Source: Pomphorhynchus laevis
Lineage: Eukaryota > Acanthocephala > Palaeacanthocephala > Echinorhynchida > Pomphorhynchidae
NCBI GenBank assembly: GCA_012934845.2
Contig: WNNJ02000687.1
Span: forward strand, 62,001-126,000
DNA: 64,000 nt
Direction of reading: 5' to 3'
Shown here piece by piece: positions 19,331 through 31,440 of this stretch. Every line of letters begins with the position of its first letter. The first letter of the stretch is position 1. Made by a program: the position numbers and the translations under genes. A model generated the notes under the pieces. It did not search any database. It worked only from the letters and a program-made list of their open reading frames with translations, and was not told the origin of the DNA.

Positions 19331-19590
19331 TGAAATGAAGGAAATTGTATTTCTAATACAATATAAGGCATGTATAAGGCGATATAAGGAGCTGAAATGA
19401 AGGAAATTGTATTTTTAATGCAATATAAGGCATGTATAAGGCGATATAAGGAGCTGAAATGAAGGAAATTGTATTTTTAATGTAATATACGGCATGTATA
19501 AGGTAATATAAAGAGCTATATAAGGCAATATAAGGAGCTATATATAAGGCATGTATAAGGAGCTATAGGGCACATAAGGCAATATAAGGC
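19329..19590. repeat. 61-bp tandem repeat (3 units) with degenerate tail
   Basis: The word GCTGAAATGAAGGAAATTG starts at about 19329, 19390 and 19451. After the third unit, shorter AAGGCATATAAGG-like words continue to about 19590. Confidence 0.85.
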
Positions 19591-19807
19591 AGATGATTTT
19601 AAAATATGGAAAATGATTCTATCCTTATCAAACTTTATGAGCCTGCAGCTTTTCTTCCTCTCAGCTTTTTGGAATCACGGAGGCTAAATAGGTGATTGAG
19701 AGTGGGATGAAGACACGAGGGCTTTCCGCAACAGCATCACATCATCTATAACCGGGCTTTTATGGATAGATGTAATTTCAAAGGTCCTAGTAGTAGGACC
19801 CTTGAAG

Positions 19808-20700
19808 TAGTAGTTTTTATTCCACTATCAGCTTCTGGAGGCATTGAAGAGAATTTAGTGTCAGTAAATTTATTGTCACTGACAATAAATTCTCTTCCAT
19901 GCCCCCAAATGGAAGTATGATAATACTAGTGGAATAAAACTACCACGTTCGACCATTTCATTGAAAATGTAGAATTTGAGAACTCTCGAAGAATGTGTAT
20001 TTCATATTATTTAATGTACAAGAGAGTTGAATTGCGTCACATTCAACAATCGATTTTCCAAGACACTGTGGATATAAAAAAGGATACCCTTATGAAGCGA
20101 TTATTGAAGGCAGAGTCATGCCGTTGTGTAAACATTAAACACGCTTTGACTTTCGCGTGTTCAGAAGGGGCTGCGATATCGTTAATATTATTTCTGTTAG
20201 TCGCCAAAAAAATATCACATTACGCCTACCGCATTTCTCGATAGCTGGGCAACGCGATATGCGTGGACACCTGACGATTTACCTACAATATGTGCATGCA
20301 CTGCTGAGTCAAATTCATCACATCTATTATCATTTAAACGTGGCGGCTTTCAGATCACTCGAAGTGTTGGCATTGAACCTGTCATGAGAGACCTAAACTC
20401 AATACCATTCTTCGAAACATCGCAACGTGCCTTGAAAATAATGCACGGCTCGACGTCGTTTGTATTGGTTTGCTTGAGAATCGATTCGCGATGACGTTCT
20501 TTGAGGTCAAAGTATTTAACAGATATACCGTTTCGTATTCATCGAATTCCTACGGATTTAAACTTCATGAGACCCGCAAAAATTCGAAATACGAAAAACG
20601 AGTTGTCATGGTCGAACGTGTTAGTTTTATTCCGATAGTATTATCAGCTTCTGATGGCATGAAAGAGAATTCATTGTCAGTATTAAGACGCACAGCTTAG
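19808..20700 (+). mobile_element. Second copy of the R2-like element, C-terminal knuckle/nuclease only, rearranged
   Basis: In frame at 20245-20390, RYAWTPDDLPTICACTAES, SHLLSF and GGFQITR correspond to the CCHC knuckle at 3000-2890 of the intact copy, with the last Cys replaced. 20470-20697 reads FFEVKVFN, KNSKYEKRVVMVERVSFIP and SASDGMKENSLSVLRR, matching FLDICVYN, KQAKYLERV and SFIPVIF. An earlier knuckle-like HALT..CSEGA piece lies at 20130-20180. An inverted pair of the nuclease tail is at 19808-19950. All RT is missing. Copy and family are clear, the order of pieces is scrambled. Confidence 0.6.
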
Positions 20701-20924
20701 CTGCAATCAACATAAACATACAGTAAGATATTATGCGTTTTGAAACCAAAGATCAGTTTTGGCCTTTGTCGCGCCGCATCTTTATGTCTTCGCTGTTTTC
20801 GGTCTTCGCGTGGTAAGCCAACGACCAATACAACTTAAACATACACTACTCAGACTGTCGATCGGTGTGGAGCGGATAGTGTTCACGCCGATAAAGAATC
20901 GTTATAGCATGTGCTAATATACTC

Positions 20925-22640
20925 TCTTCTCTTTAAATACTTCGCTCCCAGAGCTATTCAACCGTCTTCCCGTTTCGTTTGATGAAGTTTCTTTGGTTCT
21001 TCTGTTATTACCTAATAAAACCTATCCTTCTGACCAAACTCCTACTAACTTGTTTAAAAATATCTGCCCATATATCTCACCCTACCTAACCACATTGTTC
21101 AACTTGTCTATCCGTAGTCGCAAATTTCCTTCTACCTGGAAATGCGCCAATGTTCGTCCTCCTCAAAATCAATCTATCGGTCATTCACTACCATTTTCGT
21201 ACCGTCCTATCTCACTTCTCCCGAGCCTCTCCAAACTGCTTGAGAGTCTTGTTCTCAATCAAGTTAATGCATATCTATTTCCTCAAACTTGTACCCTCCC
21301 TTCCAAGCTACTTTTCGCTCTAATCACTCTACTGAAATTGCATGTCTTAAAGTTTATAACGACTTACTCATCTCGCACGATCAAAAATGATGTAGTGTCA
21401 TAGTTTCTCTAGATCTATCGTCTGCTTTTGCCATCATCGATCACTCGATTCTTCTCCACCGCAATGTCATGATTATGGCTTCTTTTTACCACTGTAGCCT
21501 GGCTTTCTTTTGTATCTATCAAACCGTACTTTTCGCGTGTGTTCTAACTCTTCTCTTTGTTTGAGAGAAGAGTTCTAACTCTTCTCTTTGTTTGAGAGAA
21601 GAGTTCTAACTCTTCTCTTTGCTTGTGGACGCTCCACAAGACTCCGTATTAGGCCCTTGGTTTTTATCTCTTCTCAATGATTTTCTTCTATTTCTCATAC
21701 ATTTAACTTCTATGTTATCAATATGCTAACGACATTCTCATCTATGATCATGCACCTGCTTATCGTATTCATGATCTTAGTGTTTCTGCTTCCAACTGTC
21801 TTGCCTCGATTTTCAATCATCCTTTTTCTCTTCGTCTTACTCGTAATTCTAATAAATCCAAAATAATGTAGATCCTTCAACGACGCCCCGGCTTAGAACC
21901 TCCCTCCGTATCATTAAAATCTACAATTTTTCCTATCGTTGACAATCTCGTTTTCCTAGACTTCTATTTTCTCAACCGACTTTCAATTAAACCTCTCGTT
22001 AGAGATAAAGTACGCTCATCTACCTTGACTCTCCGCAACCTCCTTCAAATTCGTAGATTGACCGATTACCCTTCTTGAATGACTCTCATATCTTATCTCC
22101 TTTTCTTAAGACTTGATTAATGCCTTAGTATATTTTCTAACTCACATAAATCCTATCTTCTTCCACTACAACGCATCATCAACGCAGCCGTCCGAATTCT
22201 CAGTCTTCGTCGTTTTGATCATACATCTCACCATCTTGCTCATCTCGATTCGCCTATTATTTATTCTCGTGTTCAAATTCGTCGTCTTCTCATTGCTTTC
22301 AACCTTGTAACTTTTCCTATTCCTTCATTCTCAACCTTCCTTTTCTCGACAATTCTCGTCCTGATTACTGTTCTTTGCATTCCCGTGATTCCATACTTTT
22401 ACATGTCCCAAACTACTCTACCTCTCTTGACTTCAGCTCCTTCCTTGTGTATGCTCCTCTCTCGTGGAATCATTTCCCCAATCATATACGCCGATCAACT
22501 TCAATGCCGTGTTTCAAACGCAGAATTCTGTCTCACTTAAACAAATTAAAAAATTCATCTATATGAATTTTGCTGTTTTTAGTTAGTGAACTTAAAGCGT
22601 GCAGTTGGCACGCATTTGCCACTTAAAATAAATTATTATT
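20925..22640 (+). mobile_element. Family A LINE copy, 5'-truncated and decayed
   Basis: The frame at 20993-21403 reads NKTYPSDQTPTNLFKNICP and SYRPISLLPSLSKLLE as in the better copies, then breaks. Later frames give the LRRFDHT- and NHFPNHIRRSTSMPCFKRR-type C-terminus (22375-22566). A 31-bp unit, GTTCTAACTCTTCTC and following, is repeated three times at 21541-21625 inside the RT. The 3' stem-loop GCGTGC/GCACGC is at about 22598-22615. The copy is followed by the extension listed next. Confidence 0.8.
21541..21633. repeat. 31-bp tandem triplication within a LINE
   Basis: Units start at 21541, 21572 and 21603. Each contains CTTCTC...GAGAAG, an inverted word that may have promoted slippage. Confidence 0.9.
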
Positions 22641-22938
22641 AACGTTAGGTACCCCTAATCTTTGATTAATGGATACCCACAAATAGTTACAATCGGATGA
22701 AAAAATACTAGGCACAATTACTTTTACAAATAACGAATTATTTATGTAAAGGCCAACACCATCCCGCATTATTCTAAAATTTTTAATCATCAAATGATCT
22801 TCACCATTCGCTTTTCGATCCTTCAGTTCAATAAGTGTTGTTTGCTTTCGTTTATTTCATTAAAGATTTTTTAAATGGCTATGTCAATTTCAACAATTAT
22901 TAAATTTTTGGGCGAGAAAAAAGGAAAAACTAAACTAA
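22641..22938 (+). repeat. 3' extension shared by three family A LINEs (deleted version)
   Basis: Begins AACGTTAGGTACCCCTAA just after the LINE tail and continues to ACTAAACTAA. The same sequence follows the LINE at 25945 and 49362. This copy lacks about 100 bp found in the others, with a GCATTATTCT word at the deletion edge. It ends where the 3' end of a family B LINE begins. Confidence 0.85.
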
Positions 22939-25703
22939 GTAAGTAAGGGTTTTATTAATAACTATATAACTGATAAAAACTTAAGAAACAAAAACATGCA
23001 AAAGACAACTTTAAATAGAAGCCGTTCACGACGTGTATTTTGAAATCTTCAACTTATATTCACGGCCTCAGGTCCAGAGGGATCTGAGCCCCTCGGCCGC
23101 ACCAGCGCGCCGCCCTCTGACTGAACCATTCGAGGTCTCTCCCACACCTAAGAGTCCAGTCAAGGCAGACTATGGTTGGTAATCTCGAGATGTGGAGCTT
23201 GAGAAACCTTAGTCTTTGTTCTGGGGGACGTCCTCGTGAGAAGAAGACTAATCCCGAGATAGCCCAAGTATCCCAGAGGCGAACTTGCGTTATCCCATTC
23301 AATGACAGATGATGGGCCCGTTTCAGAGCCCAACTAGCTTTCTTCAGGATACGTTTAAGTCTATCCAGGTCAGCTTTCGCCGACCAATTCATCGTAACGG
23401 TGAACCCCAGATATTTTACTCGACTCGTGAAGATGGGGAGTGGTTAATGCTGCAAAATGGAGGAGAGTGCAGAGAGTGCTAGTCTCTTAAGTTTCTTTTT
23501 GGTGGCAGGAACGCCATGAAAGACTACCACCTGTGATTTAGAGGAGTTTAAAATAAGATTGGATTGGGGCAACTGATCTTTTAATCTTAAAAAGAAACGG
23601 CTGATGTCAGAGATTACATCTTTGTACCTGCGTCCAGAGAACAAGGATGTGGTATCATCATATACCACTAGATGTTGATCACGTTTAAAATTCTTGAATA
23701 GTACAATGGATGCAGCAAGATATAAGATAGGAGAAAGTGGGGATCCTTGAGGTACACCCGTAATAGGGTAGAACTGATGCGCATCAGGGTCGTCTTCATA
23801 GTAGAACCGCTTGGTGTACAACAATATCTCCACCCTGTTAACAATTCTCGCAGGCAACCCGAGGGACCTGAGAGAGGAGATAACGAAGGGAATGGAGATC
23901 CGGTCAAATGCAGCTGAAAAATCAAGAAAAACAGCCGCAGCAAGCTGATGACTATTATCCTGACAAAACTGATGCACTTCACCAATTGCTGAATGGACCG
24001 AGCGCCCTTTGACAAACCCATGAAAACTCGGTGGGATCAAATTACGCCTACATAAATGAACGCGGATTCTACGCACAAGCGCTTTCTCGTAGATAGATAT
24101 GAGGGCGTTTTGAATCGAGATGGGCCGCAGATCTTTAAGACAAGTGATTAATCTCTTTTTATGTAAAAAAACTCGACGGCTGATATTGATGTCCGCTATG
24201 TCAGACGGGGAGGCTAATATCATTGTAATGGCGACCTCCTTTCTCTGACTGTATATCAAAAGCTGACAGACACGAGTGGTGAGTGGCGCGTGGGATTTGG
24301 AGGTGCCCGGGAGTGGTCCCCAGGAGTTAAGGATATCTGTAACAGATAAGTCCCTACTCCTGAAGTCACACCAAGGCGGGATTGGTTGGGGAGATTGAGT
24401 GGCTCCATAATTATGTAAGGAAAGTGACTCCTCTAAAACTTTGTCAAGGCATATGCTACCAATCCAAACCAAGGTTCTATCCTTCCAGCAAACAAATTTC
24501 TCCTTCTTGAATATCTCCCAGAAGGAAGCCTGAGAAGGGTTTAGGTTAGCAATGCTTGCCCTATCCCTGCTCAGCTGGAGCCTATATCTAGAGCTCCAAT
24601 ATTCATTCGAGAGGATATGTCTGGCGGAAACAGAGAGATTAGGAAGGTGTAACATTTTAGCTAGGACCTTGAGCTTTGTTGGAGTAGGATTGTATATTCG
24701 ACCTTTATAGGTAGTCGAAAGGATCGCGGTAGCTTGCGATGAGAGGTAGGAATTAAATTCGGTCAAACTCTCAATTCCAATTTTGGGGAAGAGTTGGATA
24801 GCTGCATGAAAGAAGGCCACTCTAATAGGGTCAAAGTGAAACCTTCTTCTAAGCAACGTATCGTCCTCTAGCCGCCAGCGAATTAGGTCATGAGAGGTGG
24901 TCTGTTGTTGACGCGACTGCTCGGTGCAAATGGGTTTCAACAACCACATCTTATGTAGCAGTAATATGTCGAGGAGAGAATTTGTTGTAGAGCAATGAAA
25001 GGTTGGGGAAGGTGGTTTATGAATAAGATAGTCGATCCTTGCTCTGCGGAGTGCTGCATTAATCCAACGACCAGTTATGTCAATGAAGTCACCAAGTAAC
25101 ATGTCATAACCGCTCCCCAATATTTGATCCATGGAGGTCACGGTTCTTGTGAATTTCTCTTGGCCGAATATAGACATTGGCTATGCTTATTCGCTTACCG
25201 TTCTTACAAAGTGATATAGCTAAACAAGATAGGGCTGGATAAGAGTAGTTTAATAGGAGGGATGATCTTAAGGAGCTTTTCACTAGGGTTAAAAGACCTT
25301 GAGATGAAGAGGATTGGGGGTATGTAAGGAGTAAAGTGGGTGTATATGTGCTTAGGGATAAATCGAGTAATATCCTGGGGGAGACGGATAGACCGCGTCT
25401 CCTGAAGGGCTATAACATCTGCATCTCTACCAGATAGAAGGCTAAGGGCGGAAGCACCTCCCGAATTCCACTGAAGGATATTCAGTGAAAAAGGCCCTTG
25501 ATTACTTCCCATTGCGTAAGTGTTACCGAAGTGGGACACCCCTTACCTAGTCGCAACTAGATGCGGAAAGGTCGCCTTTACCGCTTCCCGTCACGACAAA
25601 TGGAGTCGCTTGCCCACGGGCGATATCTTCATTTTCCTCGTTAGCCATAGCCCTGATCGAATCCATCCGAGCAAGCTTCAGAGCGGCTATGCTCACCGCT
25701 GAC
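22939..25703 (-). mobile_element. Family B LINE copy, nearly complete ORF2
   Basis: Minus strand. The tail of ORF1 (about 25703-25550) is followed by ORF2 with APE endonuclease and RT, then a short 3' UTR (23060-22939) ending GTTATTAATAAAACCC. The 5' part of ORF1 is missing: the element stops abruptly at about 25703 against a family A 3' end. This is the best guide to family B structure in the window. Confidence 0.88.
23060..25539 (-). pseudogene. Family B ORF2: endonuclease-reverse transcriptase
   Basis: Endonuclease start at 25539: ILQWNSGGAS and DADVIALQETRS (catalytic Glu). A frameshift near 25210 leads to the 577-aa frame 25177-23444 with YDMLLGDFIDITGRW (LGDFN with Asn lost) and the DLIRW stretch. 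RT: FVKGRSVHSAIGEV, AVFLDFSAAFDRIS and GVPQGSPLSP. Motif C reads VVYDDTT instead of VYADDTT: one codon (Ala) is missing compared with the copies at 6300 and 63155. The C-terminus (23392-23060) continues in another frame with QVRLWDTWAIS and SRGRPPEQRLRF. The enzyme is dead. Confidence 0.85.
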
Positions 25704-26427
25704 CCGTCCAAAACTATTCTATCTCTCTTGGCTTACGCTTCTTCCTTGTGGCTGCTCCTCTCTCGTGGAATCAGCTGCCCATTCATATACGCCAATCAAC
25801 ATCGATGCCGTGTTTCAAACGCCAAATCCTGTCTCATTTAAACAAATTAAAAAATTCATCTATATGACTTTTGCTGTTTTTTTTTATTTGGTGGACTTGT
25901 AAGCGTGCAGTTGGCACGCATTTGCCACTTAAAATAAATTATTATTAACGTTAGGCACCCCTAACCTTTGATTAATGGATACAATAAAGTTACAATCGGA
26001 TGAACAATTACTAGGCACGATTACATTTACAAATAAGGAATTATATATAAAGGTAGACACCATCCCGACTTAACTTATTGGTGATGCGGCACGGAGTAGA
26101 CAAAAGCCTCTTTACTCACCTCTGCAGGTTTGGAACCGATCTAAAAGCTTGTATATATTCGGCGTCGCATTATTCTAAAATTTTTAATCATCAAATGATT
26201 TTCACCATTCGCTTTTTGATCCTTCAGTTCAATAAGTGTTGTTTGCTTTCGTTTATTTCATTAAAGATTTTTTAAATGGTCATATCAATTTCAACAACTA
26301 TTTTATTTTTGGGCGAGTAAAAAGGAAAAACTAAACTAAAAAGTAGATGAGTATATTTAAACACACAAAAATAAAGATCTAATAGAGAGAGCTAAAATTA
26401 ACAAAAGCAAAACAGTAAAGATGCCGG
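25704..26427 (+). mobile_element. Family A LINE 3' end plus 3' extension
   Basis: From 25740 to 26427 this is identical by eye, with no indel, to 49157-49844 (constant offset 23,417). It holds the last RT codons, the stem-loop 3' UTR (about 25903-25920) and the extension from 25945. The extension's 65-codon open frame at 26078 is a by-product and shows no family motif. It ends at GATGCCGG. The 5' edge abuts the family B element. Confidence 0.85.
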
Positions 26428-27398
26428 CTGTTAAGATGTGCGAAGTAACTTCCAAAATTACTCGGATACGATTTGCCGTTAAGCAAATGATTAATGCTAC
26501 TGTCCAGTTTTCAGTTGTTGTTACGATGTTCTAAAAATATACGCGTTTTTATTGGCAGTTTTTATGAGCAGTAAAAGTCGTTACTTTAATTTTATATCAT
26601 AATGCGTTTACCAAAACTATAAAAAACCGTATACAGCTAATGCAATCAGTGCTTAGTCTTTTGTATATACCTATCTTTCAAATTTGAAATTTAAAAATCG
26701 TAAATTTAAAAATAAAACTTAGCTTTCGAATCACGTTTTTTAAGTTCATGACAAAACTAGACAAGTTGACGCGTTATATAAATTATGTATTGAGTTCTTT
26801 CGTGTTTTATATACGGTATTTATAGCACTTTTGTTTGGTGAAACAGCTTTTAAATCTCTCGCTTAAGTGTCCTGTTAATGTTATAGTTCAATATTGTATG
26901 TCACAATAGGGTATGTATCGAGCATCAGTCAAAAAGTTAAAGAAAACTATATAATTTTGTAAAATACATATTGGCTAATATCTTAAACGTTTGACCAGCA
27001 TACTGGTCAAACTAATAAGTCCAATGTCAAAATCAATGCTGAATAACAGTTAGCAGGAAGAATCACTGATATTTCAGTTGCGTAATACAGCGGTGGAGAC
27101 CATATTCACTAATGCTTAAAACTTAAGTGATAAAAAGTCGTCAAATGTTGGGTTGGTGATATAAAGCGTACTAGTGGATTGTTTTATAGAAAATGCTTTG
27201 CCGACTAACCAGGCCTAAATTAGAGCGACCTAATAATTTAGCCTATGTGTTAAGGTGTCTGCGTTTTGCAGAAGAACATTGCATTGTCTTTACAAATATG
27301 TTAGTTTGTAACCACTTGACCATAAGTCGGGTCGATGAATGACTTGTTATTTTGCGTAGCAAATCTACTTATAATCGTAGTTAAGCACTGCCGTTTAA
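26428..27398. other. Spacer, no gene; one short palindrome
   Basis: AT-rich with stops in all frames. The only structure I see is GTTTGACCAG-CATA-CTGGTCAAAC at 26989-27012, a perfect 10-bp inverted repeat. Confidence 0.5.
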
Positions 27399-27755
27399 GT
27401 GCTCTTACGTCTCCATCGCTTCGACCACCCACACATTTTGCCCAATTTGCCTGTCCCACCCACATCCACATCCCTTTTCTTAGATGACACTCGCCCCACC
27501 TCTCTGTCGATGTGTTCCCGTAATTCCCTCTTACTCCACGTTCCCAATTACTCTATTAACTACTGTCTCCGATACTTCCTCGTCGCCGCCTCACTCGCCT
27601 GGAATCAATTCACTCAACGTCCGCCATGCTTTTCTTTTATTACATTTAAATAACTCCTCCGTTCCCACCTTTTCGACAGGATTTAGATTTTTTGTTGTGG
27701 TCATGTAAGCGTGCTCTGGCACGCATTTGTCACGTAAAAATAAATCTTATTATAA
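27399..27755 (+). mobile_element. 3' end of a family A2 LINE
   Basis: Frames at 27399-27653 and 27484-27708 give LRLHRFDH, VPNYSINYCLRYFLVAA and LAWNQF, the C-terminus of A2-type RT. They are followed by a 3' UTR with the stem GCGTGC-TCTG-GCACGC (about 27709-27724) and a TTATTATAA tail. 5'-truncated. Confidence 0.75.
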
Positions 27756-28795
27756 GGTTATAATTCCTTGTTTATTTCAATAAAATTTGCAAAAATGAAT
27801 AATATGTCACTAAATATAGAAAATACAAAGTACGAGTCGGTGTTCGTAATTCAACATTAGAAAAGGACCGAAATAATAAAATAAGTATTGTAGTAACAGC
27901 AAGTGATGAAACCTAGCAATGCTGAAATGTAGCGTACTGATCTTGGCTTAAAATAACGCATTAAAGTAACTAGTTTAAAAATAGGCAATCGCAAATGCAT
28001 AGGTAAGTTTTCAAATTAAAGATTTGACATTCCTTAACACTGATTTAATTTGAAATCAGAAATGATTTTAATTAAATCTGAAAAATTCTGATTGAATTCC
28101 ATCTAATTGTCAATTAAGCAGAATAGTCGAATGGAATGATCGAAACGTGAAACGTAAGTATTGAATGAACTAGTGATGATCACAACCAATACTAAAATTT
28201 AGCGTATTGCTGTTACCCAATATACAGGATTAAATTAACGTGTCGAATTAAAATAATAAAAATTTCAAAAAATTTTGATATTTAATATAATATTTATATT
28301 ATATTAAACTATATATTATATTATATATAATATATATTTAACTAGCTGACTTTGCAATGTCTATCTCAGGGTACTATTAACACATTTAATACTCTACCCG
28401 AGTAAACTACCACCTCCATACTATTTCATTGAATTCAAGTGGGTAATGAAATTATGGATCGCATGTTAGTAATAAACGAAGCTTGCTTTAATTATCCTTT
28501 GACATATCTTTATTAAAATTTGCACTTTAAAATTTTCAGGTAAAACGATCATGTTGTGATGTTTTGCCCTTCTAATTTAAGCAAAGAGTGAATTCGATAG
28601 CTTTCTTGAAATCCCGATAATTTGTGAATATTTTCGACCTTGCTAATGCCTATAATTGTGTTGGTCATAAAATCCTAATTTCCAAACATGATAAGTACGG
28701 CATAGCATATATTATTATGTAGACAACGTTACGAGCATAGCTCAGAGTTGCTGACAAATCGATAGTCAAAATAAAAGAAAGAAAAACAAAAATAA
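27756..28795. other. Spacer, no gene recognised
   Basis: AT-rich. A stretch of ATATTATATTATA words at 28285-28345 is simple sequence. No RNA gene or ORF that I can support. Confidence 0.5.
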
Positions 28796-29719
28796 ATCTA
28801 CCCCTTGTAATATAAATCTTGATCAATTTTCTTCTTATCTACAAACTAAGCTATCTAATTTACTTTCCCTACTACCCATAGCCCCCTTGTACCGACTCTT
28901 ATCTTTAAATACTTCACTCCCAGAACTATTCCACCTTCTTCCCGTTTCGTCTGATGAAGTTTCTTCGGTTCTGATGTCATTACCTAATAAAACCTCTCCT
29001 TCTGACCCAATTCCCACTCACTTGCTTAAAAATATCTGCTCCTCTATCTCACCCTTCCTAACCACATTGTTCAACTCGTCCATCCGTAGCCGTACATTTC
29101 CTTCCATCTGGAAATGCACCACTGTTCGTCCTCTCATCAAAAAGCAATCTCTTGACTCCTCACTACCATCTTCGTACCGTCCTAGTTCACTTCGCCCAAC
29201 CCTCTCTAAACTCCTTGAGCGTCTCGTTCTTAAGCAAGTTAATACATATCTCTATTCCTCTAACTTATTTCCTCCCTTCCAAGCCGCTTTTCGTTCTAAT
29301 TACTCTACCGAAATTAATAATAATACAATAATTTATTTAACGTGGCAAATGCGTGCAAAATGCACGCTTACATGACCACTAACAAACAAAAAAAAGAACA
29401 TCAAAGGTCACAGGTAATTAGTTAATTGTTGAAAAAAGAATTGGATTTGGCGTTTGAAGTACGGCATAGATGTTGATTGGCGGATATGAATAGGCAGTTG
29501 ATTCCACAAGAGATGAGCAGCCACAACGAAGGAGCGGAAGCCAAAAGAGTTAGAGTAGATTGGGATATGTAAAAGAAGGGAATTACGAGAACGCAGAGCA
29601 CAATACACAGTACGAGAATTGTCGAGAAAAGGAAGGTTGAGAAATGAAGGGGTATGAGAAGTTATAAGGCGAAAAGCAATGATAAGAATACGAATTTGAA
29701 CACGACAATAAATGGTAGG

Positions 29720-31440
29720 TCAATCAAGAGAAACAAGATAGTGGGATGTATGATCAAAACGACGAAGACGGAGGAGAATTCGGACAGCTGCGTTGACGAT
29801 GCGTTGTAAGGGAAGAAGAGTGGATTTAGGTGAGTTGGAAAATAGACTAAGACAATAATCGAGTCTAGAAAAAAGGAGAGATGATATGAGAGTCATACAA
29901 GAAGGGAAATCGATCAATCTACGAACTTGACGGAGGTTGCGGAGTATCAAGGTAGATGAGCGTACTTTATCTCTAACGAAAGGTTTAAGTGAAAGTCGGT
30001 TGTCAAAATGGAAGCCTAGGAAAACGAGATTATCAACGATAGGAAAAATTGTAGAATTTAGTGATACGGAAGGAGGTTCTACGCCGAAGCTTCGAGGTAG
30101 GATCCACATAATTTTAGATTTATCAGGATTCAGAGAAAGGCGAAGGGAATAAAGATGATTGGAAATTGAGACAAGACAGCTGGAAACAGAAACACTAAGA
30201 TCATGAATACGATAAGCAGGTGCGTGAGCATAGATGATAATGTCATCAGCATATTGCATAAAATGGAAGTTAAATTTATGATAAATCGAAGACAAGTCAC
30301 CGAGAAGAAGAGAGAAAAGCATAGGGCCTAATACGGAGCCTTGTGGAACACCGGTCGGGATGGATGAAGGATGGGAGTGAGAAGAGTTAGAATATACGCG
30401 AAATGTACTGTTTGATATATATGAAGAAAACCATGATACAGTGGGTAAAGAGAAGCCATAATCATGACGAAGGCGATGTAGAAGAATCGAGTGATCGACG
30501 ATGTCAAAAGCAGACGATAGATAAAGAGAAACTATGACACTACATAATTTGTGATCGCGCGAGATGTGTAAGTCATTATAAACTTTAAGACAGGCAATTT
30601 CAGTAAAGTGATTAGAGCGAAACGCGGCTTGGAAGGGAGGAAACAAGTTAGAGGAAAAGAGATATGTATTAACTTGCTTGAGAACGAGACGCTCAAGGAG
30701 TTTAGAGAGGGTTGGGCGAAATGAGATTGGACGGTACGAAGATGGTAGTGAGGAGTCGAGAGATTGCTTTTTGATGATAGGACGAACAGTGGCGCATTTC
30801 CAGATAGAAGGAAATGTACGGCTACGAATGGACGAGTTAAACAATGTGGTTAGGAAGGGTGAGATATAGGAGCAGATATTTTTAAGCAAGTGAGTTGGAA
30901 TTGGGTCAGAAGGAGAGGTTTTATTAGGTAATGACATCAGAACCGGAGAAACTTCATCAGACGAAACGCGAAGAAGGTGGAATAGTTCTGGGAGGGAAGT
31001 ATTTAAATATAAGAGTGGGTACAAGAGGGCTACGGGTAGTAGGGAAAGTAAATTAGATAGCTTAGTTTGTAGATAAGAAGAAAATTCATCAGGATTTATA
31101 TTACAAGAAGTAGATGATCGTGAAAGAATTGAGTTTAAGATTTTCCAATGAGATTTAGAGTTGGAAGATGACTCGAGTTGATTTCGCCAAAAGATAGTAA
31201 GTTTAGTACGTATAAGAATAAGATGTGAAGGGCGTAGAGAAAAGTAGGAATCACGGATATTTGGAGGGAGTGAGTTGGGAGAACGTTTAAGAAAGCGATT
31301 ATACACACGGAAAGAGTGACGGAGTCGACGCTTAGAAAGACTACAGTCAGAATCGAACCAGGGAGCATGGCGCAAGCGCTGAGAGCGTCGGAGTCGACTA
31401 GGCATAAGTTTATTGATAATAGACAAGTTCAGAATCAAAC
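29720..31440 (-). CDS. Reverse transcriptase of the nested family A LINE
   Basis: An open frame of 659 aa reaches upstream to 31699, but the part that corresponds to RT starts at about 31440 (SIINKLMPSRLRRSQRL). Motifs: WFDSDCSLSKRRLRHSFR, SSYRPISFRPTLSKLLE, SLYLSSAFDIVDH (motif A, with Asp of SLDLS replaced by Tyr), GVPQGSVLGP, MQYADDIIIY (YADD kept) and LSLNPDKSKIMW. The motif A substitution would probably inactivate it. The ORF runs to the end of the family's C-terminus without another break. Confidence 0.82.

Noticed and set aside
28285-28345. TATAATATA palindromic words as replication origin or promoter
   Set aside because: Simple A/T sequence of a type that is common throughout the window; nothing specific.
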